Shown: piece after piece, positions 56,131-64,000 of the stretch
Layout: the number at the start of each line of letters is the position of its first letter
Position numbering within the stretch: position 1 is the stretch's first letter
Assembly: GCF_900155985.1 (NCBI RefSeq)
Contig: NZ_FTMA01000001.1
Location: 1,426,001 to 1,490,000 of the forward strand
Direction: 5' to 3'
DNA from: Maribacter ulvicola
GTDB taxonomy: Bacteria; Bacteroidota; Bacteroidia; Flavobacteriales; Flavobacteriaceae
Length of the DNA stretch: 64,000 nucleotides
Notes under the pieces: model-generated
What the model was told of the DNA's origin: nothing
Seen by the model: the letters and a program-made list of their open reading frames with translations, nothing else
Database searches by the model: none
Program-made: the position numbers and the translations under genes

Positions 56131-56685
56131 ATGAGATACCTATCCATTTTACTTATTTTAATATTCATTAGCTGCCAGAACGAACCTAAGAAAGAAGTAG
56201 TGACAGAAAATGACATTGACACATCGGTCTATGAAATTTGGGATGGGTATATAAAATCTAATCCTGACATTAAAAATAAGGACTTGCCAGAATCTTGGTT
56301 TTTTCATGATAATAAAGCAGATGCGGATAGGTTGGCAGAATTGACTGTTAGGGGCAAAAAGAAAGGAACCACTTCTGGTTTGTATAAGTGGTATATTGAA
56401 GCAGAAGCAGATTTGCCCCATGTAGGCACCAATCATATAATTACGGATTTTGAAGGTAAAGCAAAGGCAATAATCAAAATCACAAATGTAGATACTATTC
56501 CTTTCAATCAAATGACAGAATCTTTGGCGATATTAGATATGGGAGTGGATGATGACCCTCTTCAAAAATGGCGAAAAGCACATTGGAACTTCTTTAAAAG
56601 AGTAATGACGGAGAATGGTGAAGAGCCTTCGGAAGAGATGCTTGTTGTTTTTGAGAGGTTTGAAACTGTTTGGATAGTAAAATAA
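56131..56685 (+). CDS. ASCH-domain lipoprotein
   Basis: This 184-residue protein has a lipoprotein signal (YLSILLILIFISC, Cys15) in front of an ASCH/YhfF-type domain. Recognisable parts are YEIWDGYIKSNPDIKNKDLP, ADADRLAELTVRGKKKGTTS and the C-terminal WRKAHWNFFKRVMTENGEEP. ASCH domains are usually cytosolic and linked to RNA or nucleotide-derivative chemistry, so an exported, lipid-anchored version is unusual. The function is unknown. It is a single gene with wide gaps on both sides. Confidence 0.8.
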   Translation: MRYLSILLILIFISCQNEPKKEVVTENDIDTSVYEIWDGYIKSNPDIKNKDLPESWFFHDNKADADRLAELTVRGKKKGTTSGLYKWYIEAEADLPHVGTNHIITDFEGKAKAIIKITNVDTIPFNQMTESLAILDMGVDDDPLQKWRKAHWNFFKRVMTENGEEPSEEMLVVFERFETVWIVK

Positions 56686-56989
56686 GTATAATTTTCGTTC
56701 AAGAGTTTATAAAAATCTAAATTCTATAGAAGTAAACCCGGTATCCTTATGACTAAAAACCAGAGATTACCTATCCTTAAATTTATACATAGTAAGCAAT
56801 AAATTCCAGGTTTATTTTTTTAAAAGCAGTTTATGTAGGTTTTAGAATGATAAAAATTTACTACATTAGTTAATTAATTGTTAAATTAATAAAATTATCT
56901 TTTTTTTCTATAAATATATTATAATGTGATGTGTAAGGCGTTTTTTTTTTTTTTTTTCACAGTTTAAACTTGCTTAATTCAAATTATTG
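56686..56989. other. AT-rich gap with a 17-base poly-T run
   Basis: No gene is seen. The gap contains an uninterrupted run of 17 T residues at 56941-56957, 32 bases before the sterol desaturase start, and short AT-rich patches. Runs this long are prone to slippage and to sequencing error. No clear TAnnTTTG promoter lies between the run and the gene. Confidence 0.7.
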
Positions 56990-57862
56990 ATGGAACAGAT
57001 CATAACATATTTTGAATCGATCCCTGCAACGCACAGATCGGTGATTTTAGTTGGTGGAATTACATTTTTTTGGATATTGGAAGGTATCGTTCCTCTGTTT
57101 AACGGTAGCTATAATAAATGGAAACACTCGGTTCCTAATTTCTTTTTTACCCTTACTACCATTGTTATTAATTTTCCATTAGCATTTTTGTTATTAAAAA
57201 CATCTGATTGGGCGGTGGCCAATGATTTTGGTATCATTAATTGGTTGCCGGAAATGCCATTATGGGCTTATGTGTTTTTGGGAGTAGCGCTATTAGATCT
57301 AATAGGAGCTTATTTGGCGCATTTGGTAGAGCACCGTGTAAAGCCATTGTGGATGGTGCATTTGGTACACCATACCGATCATAACGTAGATACTACTACT
57401 GCAAATAGGCATCATCCGTTAGAAAGCATCATCCGCTATATATTTACCTTGGTAGGTGTTATTGTGGTAGGTGCGCCTGTGGGTATAATTATGTTGTACC
57501 AAAGCGTATCGGTAGTATTATCGCAATTTAATCATGCCAATATTAAATTACCTAAAGAAGTAGATAAGGCTATTAGCTATGTGCTAATTTCTCCGGATAT
57601 GCATAAAGTGCATCACCATTATGTATTACCATATACAGATAGTAATTACGGAAATATCTTCTCTTGGTGGGATCGTATATTTGGCACGTATATGCATTTA
57701 GATAGAGATAAAATAGTTTACGGTGTAGACACTTTCCCTGATGAGGTGGCGAATGGTCAAATAAGTTCTCTTTTAAAATATCCTTTCGTGGGCTATAGAA
57801 AACCAACAACCAATGGAAGTGATCTTACGGATATTGTAAATGATCAACCTTTAGTAAAGTAG
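56990..57862 (+). CDS. Sterol desaturase/fatty acid hydroxylase family protein
   Basis: This 290-residue integral membrane di-iron enzyme has hydrophobic segments early on (HRSVILVGGITFFWILEGIV, FFFTLTTIVINFPLAFLLLK) and three histidine boxes, HLVEH, HLVHHTDHN with RHHP, and HKVHHHY. It probably hydroxylates or desaturates a lipid. Start at ATG 56990; the TTG three bases earlier is not needed. Its last 12 bases overlap the convergent NamZ-like gene. A poly-T run lies upstream. Confidence 0.9.
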   Translation: MEQIITYFESIPATHRSVILVGGITFFWILEGIVPLFNGSYNKWKHSVPNFFFTLTTIVINFPLAFLLLKTSDWAVANDFGIINWLPEMPLWAYVFLGVALLDLIGAYLAHLVEHRVKPLWMVHLVHHTDHNVDTTTANRHHPLESIIRYIFTLVGVIVVGAPVGIIMLYQSVSVVLSQFNHANIKLPKEVDKAISYVLISPDMHKVHHHYVLPYTDSNYGNIFSWWDRIFGTYMHLDRDKIVYGVDTFPDEVANGQISSLLKYPFVGYRKPTTNGSDLTDIVNDQPLVK

Positions 57863-59089
57863 GTACTTTGCTCTAATTTTTTTGAATTTTTCAATGTCTT
57901 CTTGCCAAGTCGCTTTTATTTCGGCATTGGTGGCGCCGGCTTCAATTTGCTTTTGAAGTCGATTATTGCCTGCATGCTTGGTAAACCCGCTAGTTAAAAA
58001 GAATTTACTTTTATCTACTGAATTGGTATAGGCATCTATAATATAGTCCATAGTAACCTCATTCATTCTTTCCATTTTAGTTAAGTCTTTTCCATAGCAC
58101 AATTTCCCTTCTTCCTTTGGGTGTTTAGAACCAAAATTGGGTTCAGGTGTATAGGTGAAGTCATACACGTTTGAATCTAAAAATGAAGCCCCATAGCGTT
58201 GAAACTGAAATTCAGTACCACGACCGGCGTTGATGTTCGTGCCTTCAAACATTCCTAAGCTAGGGTATAGCGTAATTGAAGTGTCATTTGGTAAATTTGG
58301 TGAAGGACGAATGGGTAGGCTATAAAACATTTCATGTGTCCAGTTTTCTAAAGGAATTACGGTCAAATCTACCTTTTTGGCACCTTCTAGCCATAGTTCA
58401 TCATTGATCATATTGGCATATTCACCAATGGTCATTCCGTATACTAGAGGAATTTCGGTCATCCCTAGAAAAGAAGTGTTTGAAGGTTCCATAGTAGGCC
58501 CGTCAATATAGTGTCCGTTTGGGTTTGGTCTGTCTAAAAGGATAACAGGAATTCCTTTTTCGGCACAGGCTTCCATCACCAATTGCATGGTAGAGATATA
58601 GGTGTAAAAACGAACGCCCACATCTTGTATATCGAACAACACCAAATCTAAACCTTCTAATTGCTCTTGACTGGGTTTTCTGTTTTTACCGTGTAACGAT
58701 ATAAGGTCTAATCCTGTTTTTATATCAGTACTGTTTTTTACATGCTCACCTGCATCAAAATCACCTCTAAAGCCATGTTCTGGTGCAAATACCTGCTTAA
58801 TGTCTATGTCTAATGATAACAATGAATCTACCAAATGTGTATGTCCTTCTGTTTTAAAAATGACACTGGTTTGGTTGGCGACAACGGCTATTTTCTTTCC
58901 TTTTAAAAGAGGTAGATAAACTTCCGTTTGGTTAGCGGCAACTATAATCTCTTTTGTTATTTGCGCTATTTGAGGTTTTTTGGTCGGTGTTGTAGCAATA
59001 GCTTCCGCTTTGGTTTTGTTTCCGCAGGTAGCCAATACCAAAAACCATAATAAAACTGTACTTTTGAAATAGGATAAAAATAACATCAT
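57851..59089 (-). CDS. namZ: NamZ-like exo-beta-N-acetylmuramidase (DUF1343) lipoprotein
   Basis: This 412-residue family of peptidoglycan-recycling glycosidases removes terminal N-acetylmuramic acid, as shown for Tannerella and Bacillus enzymes. It has an envelope signal and lipobox (LLWFLVLATCG). Family blocks are FAPEHGFRGDFDAGE, LVLFDIQDVGVRFYTYISTM, LDRPNPNGHYIDGP and TNINAGRGTEFQF. The start codon abuts that of the divergent permease gene with no bases between (or 3 if the second Met is used), and the 3' end overlaps the desaturase by 12 bases. Confidence 0.9.
   Translation of the reverse strand: MMLFLSYFKSTVLLWFLVLATCGNKTKAEAIATTPTKKPQIAQITKEIIVAANQTEVYLPLLKGKKIAVVANQTSVIFKTEGHTHLVDSLLSLDIDIKQVFAPEHGFRGDFDAGEHVKNSTDIKTGLDLISLHGKNRKPSQEQLEGLDLVLFDIQDVGVRFYTYISTMQLVMEACAEKGIPVILLDRPNPNGHYIDGPTMEPSNTSFLGMTEIPLVYGMTIGEYANMINDELWLEGAKKVDLTVIPLENWTHEMFYSLPIRPSPNLPNDTSITLYPSLGMFEGTNINAGRGTEFQFQRYGASFLDSNVYDFTYTPEPNFGSKHPKEEGKLCYGKDLTKMERMNEVTMDYIIDAYTNSVDKSKFFLTSGFTKHAGNNRLQKQIEAGATNAEIKATWQEDIEKFKKIRAKYLLY
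59059..59066 (+). promoter_or_regulatory. Candidate -7 box of the permease gene inside namZ
   Basis: TACTTTTG is a perfect TAnnTTTG located within the signal-peptide codons of the divergent NamZ-like gene. It would start transcription near 59072, 18 bases before the permease start. No good -33 element is seen. Confidence 0.45.
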
Positions 59090-60331
59090 TTGAATCTAGA
59101 ATATTTTATCGCCAAACGGCTTATAAAGGGTAAGGAGCATAAAATTAGTATATCCGCACCAATAATAAAAATAGCTATTGCAGCAATTGCGATCGGTGTG
59201 GTCATGATGTTGATTGCCATTGCTACGGGTTTGGGCCTTAAAGAGAAAATCCGTGAAAAGATTACCGCTTTTAATGGTCATGTACAAATCTATAATTACG
59301 ATAATAATAATTCTGAAGTATCTGTAGTGCCGGTGAGCACGCAGCAAGAATTTTATCCAGATTTTAATATGGTCGATGGTATTGTGCATATACAAGCTGT
59401 GGCCACCAAGGCAGGTATTATACGTACCGAAGAAACTTTTGAGGGCATTATTGCCAAGGGTGTTGGCGAAGAATATAATTGGGAGCCTTTCAAGGAATTT
59501 TTAATAGATGGCGTTTTACCTGATTATACAGGAGAGTTAAATTCTGAAGTGCTTATTTCTAGAATAATGGCAAACCGTCTCAACTTAAAAGTGGGAGATT
59601 CTTTCTTTACCTTTTTCTTGCGGGATGCTGCCGCGGATAAAATCCCTAACCAAAGGAAATTTAACATTACCGGTATTTATGATAGTGGGTTCGAAGAAAT
59701 TGACGGGCTCTATATATTCACAGACATACGCCACATTCAGCGTATGAATAAATGGAAAGATACCGAAGTGGGTAATTTTGAAATCTTCTTGAACAGTTTT
59801 GATGATATTGATCAAAAAGCGAATGAAATTTATGGTGAAACGGTAGCTAGTTTAGATACCAAAACCATAAAAGACAAGTACTACAAGATCTTTGAGTGGG
59901 TAGGTTTGTTCGATTTTAATATTGCCCTGATCATAGGTATTATGATTATCGTAGGTGGTATTAATATGATTACCGCTTTGCTGGTTTTAATTTTAGAACG
60001 TACTCCAATGATCGGTATTTTAAAAGCACTGGGCAGTACCAATTGGAGTATTAGAAAAGTGTTTTTGTACAACGCAGCTTATCTAATTGCAGTTGGGTTG
60101 TTCTGGGGAAATCTTATTGGACTTGGTATTATTTTTATTCAGGAGAAGTTTCGGGTATTTAAATTCCCGAACCCTAAGGAATATTATATTGAATACATAC
60201 CCGTAAGCATCGATCTTTGGACCATTCTACTATTAAATGCGGGTGTATTGTTACTATGTTTATTGATGTTGTTGATTCCGTCATATATAATTACGAGAAT
60301 AACACCGGTAAAAGCTATTCGGTTCGAGTAG
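59090..60331 (+). CDS. FtsX-like permease, LolC/LolE-type lipoprotein export subunit
   Basis: This 413-residue inner-membrane protein of the MacB/FtsX class resembles the lipoprotein-releasing permeases that pass lipoproteins to the outer membrane. Helices lie at about residues 22-48 (ISAPIIKIAIAAIAIGVVMM), 275-300 (FNIALIIGIMIIVGGINMIT), 325-350 and 378-400, with a large periplasmic loop between the first two. The start is TTG (MNLEYFIAKRLIKG), which matches family N termini. No LolD ATPase is adjacent. It abuts namZ divergently. Confidence 0.88.
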   Translation: MNLEYFIAKRLIKGKEHKISISAPIIKIAIAAIAIGVVMMLIAIATGLGLKEKIREKITAFNGHVQIYNYDNNNSEVSVVPVSTQQEFYPDFNMVDGIVHIQAVATKAGIIRTEETFEGIIAKGVGEEYNWEPFKEFLIDGVLPDYTGELNSEVLISRIMANRLNLKVGDSFFTFFLRDAAADKIPNQRKFNITGIYDSGFEEIDGLYIFTDIRHIQRMNKWKDTEVGNFEIFLNSFDDIDQKANEIYGETVASLDTKTIKDKYYKIFEWVGLFDFNIALIIGIMIIVGGINMITALLVLILERTPMIGILKALGSTNWSIRKVFLYNAAYLIAVGLFWGNLIGLGIIFIQEKFRVFKFPNPKEYYIEYIPVSIDLWTILLLNAGVLLLCLLMLLIPSYIITRITPVKAIRFE

Positions 60332-60348
60332 TGAAATAAGTGGTTTAA

Positions 60349-60642
60349 TTATAGGTGCTCGATAAAATTCATTCGCTTTCCAAGAACTCTTAATACATAG
60401 ATTTCATTTCCATTTTCGAAATGATAAAAGATGACATGGGCTTTATAATTATAAAATTTTAACCCGTTGGCTATGGTAGAAGCATCTTTTGCCAATGTAG
60501 GTCTGTCGGATAATTCAATTAAAAAGTTTTCTAATTCTTGCAAGTAAGAGGTTGCAGGCGATTGCCCGAAAAATTTAATTCCATATTTATAGATGGCAAT
60601 TAAATCATGTTGCGCTTTTGTAGATAAATTATAGTTTGCCAT
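60349..60642 (-). CDS. ParE/RelE-family toxin
   Basis: This 97-residue type II toxin begins MANYNLSTKAQHDLIAIYKY, then YGIKFFGQSPATSYLQELEN, with a C-terminal beta strand pattern (YKAHVIFYHFENGNEIYVLR) and RMNFIEHL. The ParE branch usually targets gyrase, while RelE cleaves mRNA. The layout with a ParD partner favours ParE. It overlaps the antitoxin by 14 bases, which ensures coupled translation. Confidence 0.88.
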   Translation of the reverse strand: MANYNLSTKAQHDLIAIYKYGIKFFGQSPATSYLQELENFLIELSDRPTLAKDASTIANGLKFYNYKAHVIFYHFENGNEIYVLRVLGKRMNFIEHL

Positions 60643-60871
60643 TATCTACTTGCTCAATAATATTACTGATTTTTAATGAACTTCTTCCGCTTTGTAAGCC
60701 TTCATCAATGGCACTTTTTAGTTCGGCTAATTTCATATTTTCCTGTTGATCTTTTCTAACTAAATCACGAATATATTCGCTGTCATTGGTGTAATCGCCA
60801 CTTTCAACTTTTAACTTTATCCAATTGTCTTGCTGGTCGGTAAAGGTTATAGATTTTCGTATCGTTGCCAT
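60629..60871 (-). CDS. ParD-family antitoxin
   Basis: This 80-residue ribbon-helix-helix antitoxin starts at MATIRKSITFTDQQDNWIKL (60871), which fits the family better than the upstream ATG at 60877. The N-terminal beta strand (RKSITF) would bind operator DNA, and the C-terminal part (LKSAIDEGLQSGRSSLKISN) would neutralise the ParE toxin. An imperfect palindrome upstream may be its operator. Confidence 0.88.
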   Translation of the reverse strand: MATIRKSITFTDQQDNWIKLKVESGDYTNDSEYIRDLVRKDQQENMKLAELKSAIDEGLQSGRSSLKISNIIEQVDNGKL

Positions 60872-60883
60872 AATCATTGCTTT

Positions 60884-60911
60884 TGGTGCAATATAGTAAT
60901 TATTAGCACCA
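60884..60911 (-). promoter_or_regulatory. Possible autoregulatory operator of the ParD/ParE genes
   Basis: TGGTGC (60884-60889) and GCACCA (60906-60911) form the ends of an imperfect palindrome that continues inward as AATA/TATTA. It lies 13 bases upstream of the antitoxin start. RHH antitoxins of this family repress their own promoters at such sites. Confidence 0.4.
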
Positions 60912-60979
60912 CATTTTATATTGCTCTTGAGCTTAACATAGTAAGTGGTTTATTCTGGTTATAAATTAAGTGTTTTTGG

Positions 60980-60987
60980 TAAATTTG
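60980..60987 (+). promoter_or_regulatory. Candidate -7 box of the M20 peptidase gene
   Basis: TAAATTTG is a perfect TAnnTTTG 16 bases before the ATG at 61004, giving a leader of about 11 bases. The -33 region is weak. Confidence 0.5.
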
Positions 60988-61003
60988 ATGTAAAACAGAC
61001 CAC

Positions 61004-62299
61004 ATGCATCAAAAGTTACTACTTGCCCTTATGGCTGTGTTTTTATTGACCGGTGTCAATGCACAGAGACTTTCAAGAAATGAGAAAAAGATGGTAAAAT
61101 CCATCGAAAATAATAATGCCGAAGCGATAACTTTTTTAGAAAAAGTAGTAAATATCAATAGCGGTACTTTAAATCTAAAAGGTGTTGAAATGGTAGGAAA
61201 AGAATTTGCTACTGCTTTTGGAGATATTGGTTTTGAAACCACATGGATTCCCATGCCCGAAGAAATGAATAGAGCGGGACATTTATTTGCAGAAATAAAA
61301 GGCACAAAGGGTAAGAGGTTATTATTGATCGGTCATTTAGATACGGTTTTTGAAGAGGATAGTCCATTTCAAACTTTTGAGATGGTCAACGATTCTATTG
61401 CTCACGCGCCCGGTGGCAATGATATGAAAGGTGGAGATGTAATTGTACTTTATGCGTTGAAGGCATTACGAGAAAACGGATTGTTAGATGATGCTCAAAT
61501 TATTGTTGCCTATACTGGAGACGAAGAAAGTGCTGGTAGTCCTTTATCAAAAAGTAGATATGATTTAATCGAGGCGGCAAAACGCAGCGATATTGGTTTG
61601 GGCTTTGAAAACTCAACCGGCTTCAATTATGCCACCGTTGCCCGTAGAGGTTCCTCTGGTTGGAAAGTAGAGGTAGCGGGCAAAAGAGCGCACTCTTCCG
61701 GTATATTTAGCGAAGACACTGGTGCAGGTGCCATTTTTGAAATGTCCAGAATCTTAAACGGATTTTATACAGATGTAAAAGGAGAAGATTTATTGACCTT
61801 TAATCCCGGTACTTTAGTGGGGGGAACTTTTGTTGAATTTGATGAAATGACCAGTAAGGGAAGTGTGTTTGGCAAGACCAATGTAGTAGCGCAAAAAGCT
61901 GAGGTTCGTGGCGGATTACGATTTATATCTGAAGAACAAAAAGAACGCGCTCGTGATAATATGAGGAACATCGTTGCAGATAATTTACCACATACATCTG
62001 CTGTGGTTACTTTTAGGGATAGTTACCCTGCCATGCAACCTACAGAAGGCAACAAGGCATTGCTGACAAAACTGAATAAGGTAAGTTTAGATTTAAGTCA
62101 AGGTGAAGTTATAGCTTATGATCCTGGTAAAAGAGGTGCGGCAGATACTTCTTTTGTGGCGGAATATGTAGATTGTCTAGATGGTTTAGGTACTATGGGA
62201 TCTAACGCTCACACACCTGAAGAAACGGTAAATCTAAATACCATAGAAGCATTGACGAAAAGAACGGCACTATTAATTTATAGATTGATAAATGAGTAA
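61004..62299 (+). CDS. Secreted M20-family metallopeptidase (CPG2-like)
   Basis: This 431-residue exported dizinc peptidase has a signal peptide (LLLALMAVFLLTGVNA). Zinc ligands and catalytic residues are in LIGHLDTVFEED (His, Asp), GGNDMKGGDVI (Asp), YTGDEESAGSP (catalytic Glu pair) and GSNAHTPEETVNL (His). It resembles carboxypeptidase G2-like enzymes that cut C-terminal glutamate. The substrate is inferred only. The next gene overlaps its stop by 8 bases, so the pair is co-transcribed. Confidence 0.92.
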   Translation: MHQKLLLALMAVFLLTGVNAQRLSRNEKKMVKSIENNNAEAITFLEKVVNINSGTLNLKGVEMVGKEFATAFGDIGFETTWIPMPEEMNRAGHLFAEIKGTKGKRLLLIGHLDTVFEEDSPFQTFEMVNDSIAHAPGGNDMKGGDVIVLYALKALRENGLLDDAQIIVAYTGDEESAGSPLSKSRYDLIEAAKRSDIGLGFENSTGFNYATVARRGSSGWKVEVAGKRAHSSGIFSEDTGAGAIFEMSRILNGFYTDVKGEDLLTFNPGTLVGGTFVEFDEMTSKGSVFGKTNVVAQKAEVRGGLRFISEEQKERARDNMRNIVADNLPHTSAVVTFRDSYPAMQPTEGNKALLTKLNKVSLDLSQGEVIAYDPGKRGAADTSFVAEYVDCLDGLGTMGSNAHTPEETVNLNTIEALTKRTALLIYRLINE

Positions 62300-63077
62300 T
62301 ATAAAAACATTAAAAGCAGGAGACCATCAAGTTAAAATAGAAGCAGGCGAGCTAGTAGGGTACCAAGTTTCTGGTCATGAGTATATGCATAAAAAGGGGA
62401 ACCCTGGCTGGCGTAACGTAGATACGGAAATGTTTCCGTTGATAGGGCCAACCAACGAAGCGGATTTTAAAGTGAACACCCCAAAAGGATTTGCAACGCA
62501 AGATCAACATGGTCTTTTACGTGAAATGGATTATGTGTTGGCGGATAGCAGTAAAAGTAAAGCGGTTTTTTCTAAAAAATACCTTGCAAATACAGAAGTG
62601 CTGAATTCCAAGTTTCCGGCCAAATCTACTGCTGAAAAATTAAGTTGGCCCTACGATTTCGAGTTTGTAAAAACTTTTGAATTGATAGATAACTCATTAG
62701 AAATTACATTTTCCATTTCTGGTGAAGAAGGTATGCCGTTTATGTTAGGCTATCATCCTGCATTTATGCTACACACCAAAGATGCTGTGATATCAACAGG
62801 CAATCAAGATATAACCATTCCTGAAGTAATGGCAGTAGGTAATAGAGCATTGCAAATACCAAAAACAGATAGTATTACGTTAAAGGATGAAAAATCAATT
62901 CAAATAACCTCTGAAGGTTTTAGTCACTTTATGCTTTGGACAGAGGTGCCAAATATGGTCTGTATAGAACCAATCACTTTTTATCCGTATGCCGTAGCAC
63001 AAGAAAATTTGGCGGAAGGTTTTACGGTTTTAAAAGATGAACCTGCAATATTTAAGGTGGTGTTAAAGTCTTTGTAA
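62292..63077 (+). CDS. Aldose 1-epimerase family protein
   Basis: This 261-residue beta-sandwich protein of the galactose mutarotase-like superfamily has QHGLLREMDYVL, the mutarotase-type His in MLGYHPAFMLH, and a late Glu in PNMVCIEPITFYPYAVAQEN. The likely job is anomer interconversion of a sugar or sugar phosphate. It starts 8 bases inside the peptidase gene, an unusual pairing for metabolism that suggests translational coupling. Confidence 0.88.
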   Translation: MSNIKTLKAGDHQVKIEAGELVGYQVSGHEYMHKKGNPGWRNVDTEMFPLIGPTNEADFKVNTPKGFATQDQHGLLREMDYVLADSSKSKAVFSKKYLANTEVLNSKFPAKSTAEKLSWPYDFEFVKTFELIDNSLEITFSISGEEGMPFMLGYHPAFMLHTKDAVISTGNQDITIPEVMAVGNRALQIPKTDSITLKDEKSIQITSEGFSHFMLWTEVPNMVCIEPITFYPYAVAQENLAEGFTVLKDEPAIFKVVLKSL

Positions 63078-63104
63078 GTAAGGTTTATAGCCAAAATAGG
63101 GTGT

Positions 63105-63878
63105 ATGTGTTATGATGTAAAAACCAGCTTAGAGGCGCAGTTGAAAAGGGCAAAACGGAATCAAGATTTAAAAGCGATCGAAGAGATTGTTGAAAAATTG
63201 GGGCCGTTGACCAATTTACCGCTTCACCATGCGTCTGGGTTTTCGCATCCAGAAGTGTTGGTGTATACCAATGAAGACCCATTTTATCCTATTGTCGCCA
63301 CTTGGGGGTTGATTCCCTATTGGGTGAATACGGTTGAGCAACAAAAGAAAATTTGGAACAGTACCTTAAACGCACGGGTAGAAACTATTTTTGAGAAACC
63401 CGCTTTTAGAGCTGCCGCCAATGAGAGACGTTGCATTCTTTATGTGGACGGTTTTTACGAGCATCATCATTTTAATAAGAATACCTATCCATTTTTTATT
63501 CATCGAAAAGATAAACAACCTTTAGCGTTGGCTGCATTATGGTCTAAATGGATACACCCTGAACATGGCGGTACCATGAATTCTTTTTCAATTGTAACCA
63601 CTACAGGTAATGGTATGATGGCTAAAATTCATAACAATCCTAAATTGCAAGAACCGCGTATGCCATTAATGCTCTCTAAAGATATGGAAGAGCAGTGGTT
63701 ATCTCAAAACGTCGACTTTGAAAAGGAATTGCCTGCGCTGTTCAATACAGATAATAATGTAGAATTACAGGCACATACGGTGGGTAAACTACGCGGTAAA
63801 ACCTATGGGGGCAATATCGCTTCAATTTCAGATGAAGTAGTTTATACAGAATTGGAGTCAGAAGAACTTAATTTTTGA
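63105..63878 (+). CDS. SRAP/HMCES-family DNA-protein crosslink protein
   Basis: This 257-residue SOS-response-associated protein (YedK/HMCES family) shields abasic sites by covalent linkage through Cys2. The N terminus MCYDV places that Cys correctly once Met is removed. Other active-site segments are NSTLNARVETIFEKPAF (Asn, Arg), DGFYEHHHF (Glu) and IHNNPKLQEPRMPLML, where His is followed by a short insert before RMP. Two bases separate the stop from the next gene. Confidence 0.93.
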   Translation: MCYDVKTSLEAQLKRAKRNQDLKAIEEIVEKLGPLTNLPLHHASGFSHPEVLVYTNEDPFYPIVATWGLIPYWVNTVEQQKKIWNSTLNARVETIFEKPAFRAAANERRCILYVDGFYEHHHFNKNTYPFFIHRKDKQPLALAALWSKWIHPEHGGTMNSFSIVTTTGNGMMAKIHNNPKLQEPRMPLMLSKDMEEQWLSQNVDFEKELPALFNTDNNVELQAHTVGKLRGKTYGGNIASISDEVVYTELESEELNF

Positions 63879-63881
63879 TCT

Positions 63882-64000
63882 ATGGCATATAGCGAGTATT
63901 TAGTAGATAGGGTAAGACTTCGCTTAAAAGGCAAAGGCGAATTGGAGGAGAAGAAAATGATGGGCGGACTCATTTTTATGGTCAATGGTAAAATGTGCAT
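63882..64000 (+). CDS. TfoX/Sxy N-terminal domain protein, truncated by window end
   Basis: Only 39 codons are present: MAYSEYLVDRVRLRLKGKGE, then LEEKKMMGGLIFMVNGKMC. This is the typical start of TfoX-N proteins, small domains related to a competence regulator but often of unknown role. It begins 4 bases after the SRAP gene, suggesting co-transcription. The rest lies beyond the window. Confidence 0.85.
   Translation, partial: MAYSEYLVDRVRLRLKGKGELEEKKMMGGLIFMVNGKMC

Overview
The window is chromosomal DNA from a member of the Bacteroidota, almost certainly the family Flavobacteriaceae. The evidence is AT-rich sequence, promoters of the form TTTG-N19-TAnnTTTG, weak or absent Shine-Dalgarno sequences, a SusC/RagA outer-membrane transporter, a FecI/FecR/TonB-receptor trio, CtlX, a DUF1343 (NamZ) lipoprotein and the gene order rplQ-carA-eno. 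The genus cannot be fixed by eye. Relatives of Maribacter, Zobellia or Cellulophaga are plausible.

1-3.7 kb: a SusC-type TonB-linked transporter on the minus strand. Its SusD partner would lie beyond the left edge. 3.7-20.8 kb: the str, S10, spc and alpha ribosomal-protein operons fused into one cluster of about 17 kb (rpsL to rplQ). It includes fusA, secY, infA, rpoA and the short genes rpmD and rpmJ, and has no tuf gene. The few larger gaps inside it are structured. The rpsJ-rplC gap holds a terminator hairpin with a mutually exclusive alternative hairpin. The rpsK-rpsD gap holds a three-tier stem. Weaker structures precede rpsH and rplQ. 20.8-26.5 kb: central metabolism (carA, eno, a GT5 glycogen synthase, citrate synthase), with clear intrinsic terminators.

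26.5-36.6 kb: two tandem amidinohydrolase-fold enzymes (the second CtlX), then a small diheme cytochrome and an IorA/IorB-type molybdenum hydroxylase. These are followed on the minus strand by an LpxL-like acyltransferase and an SDR/DUF2867 protein with a hypothetical partner, and on the plus strand by argS. 36.6-42.7 kb: a cell-surface signalling cassette, with sigma factor, FecR anti-sigma and STN-domain TonB receptor on the minus strand and a large acidic repeat lipoprotein divergently on the plus strand. A 7-bp tandem repeat fills the sigma/anti-sigma gap. 42.7-45 kb: ffh and folD.

45-64 kb: mixed housekeeping and accessory genes. These include a 48-residue lipoprotein, esterase-like and alpha/beta hydrolases, an aldo/keto reductase, a VOC protein, a HerA-like ATPase, queE, a metzincin lipoprotein, a methyltransferase, a YkgJ protein, a DTW protein, an ASCH-domain lipoprotein and a sterol desaturase. 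NamZ and an FtsX/LolE-like permease follow with abutting divergent starts. A ParD/ParE module, an M20 peptidase, an aldose epimerase, an SRAP protein and a truncated TfoX-N gene complete the window. No rRNA, tRNA, CRISPR array, insertion sequence or prophage was seen. The most promising leads are the rpsJ-rplC attenuator, the rpsD leader, the surface-signalling cassette with its heptamer repeat, and the zero-gap namZ/permease pair.
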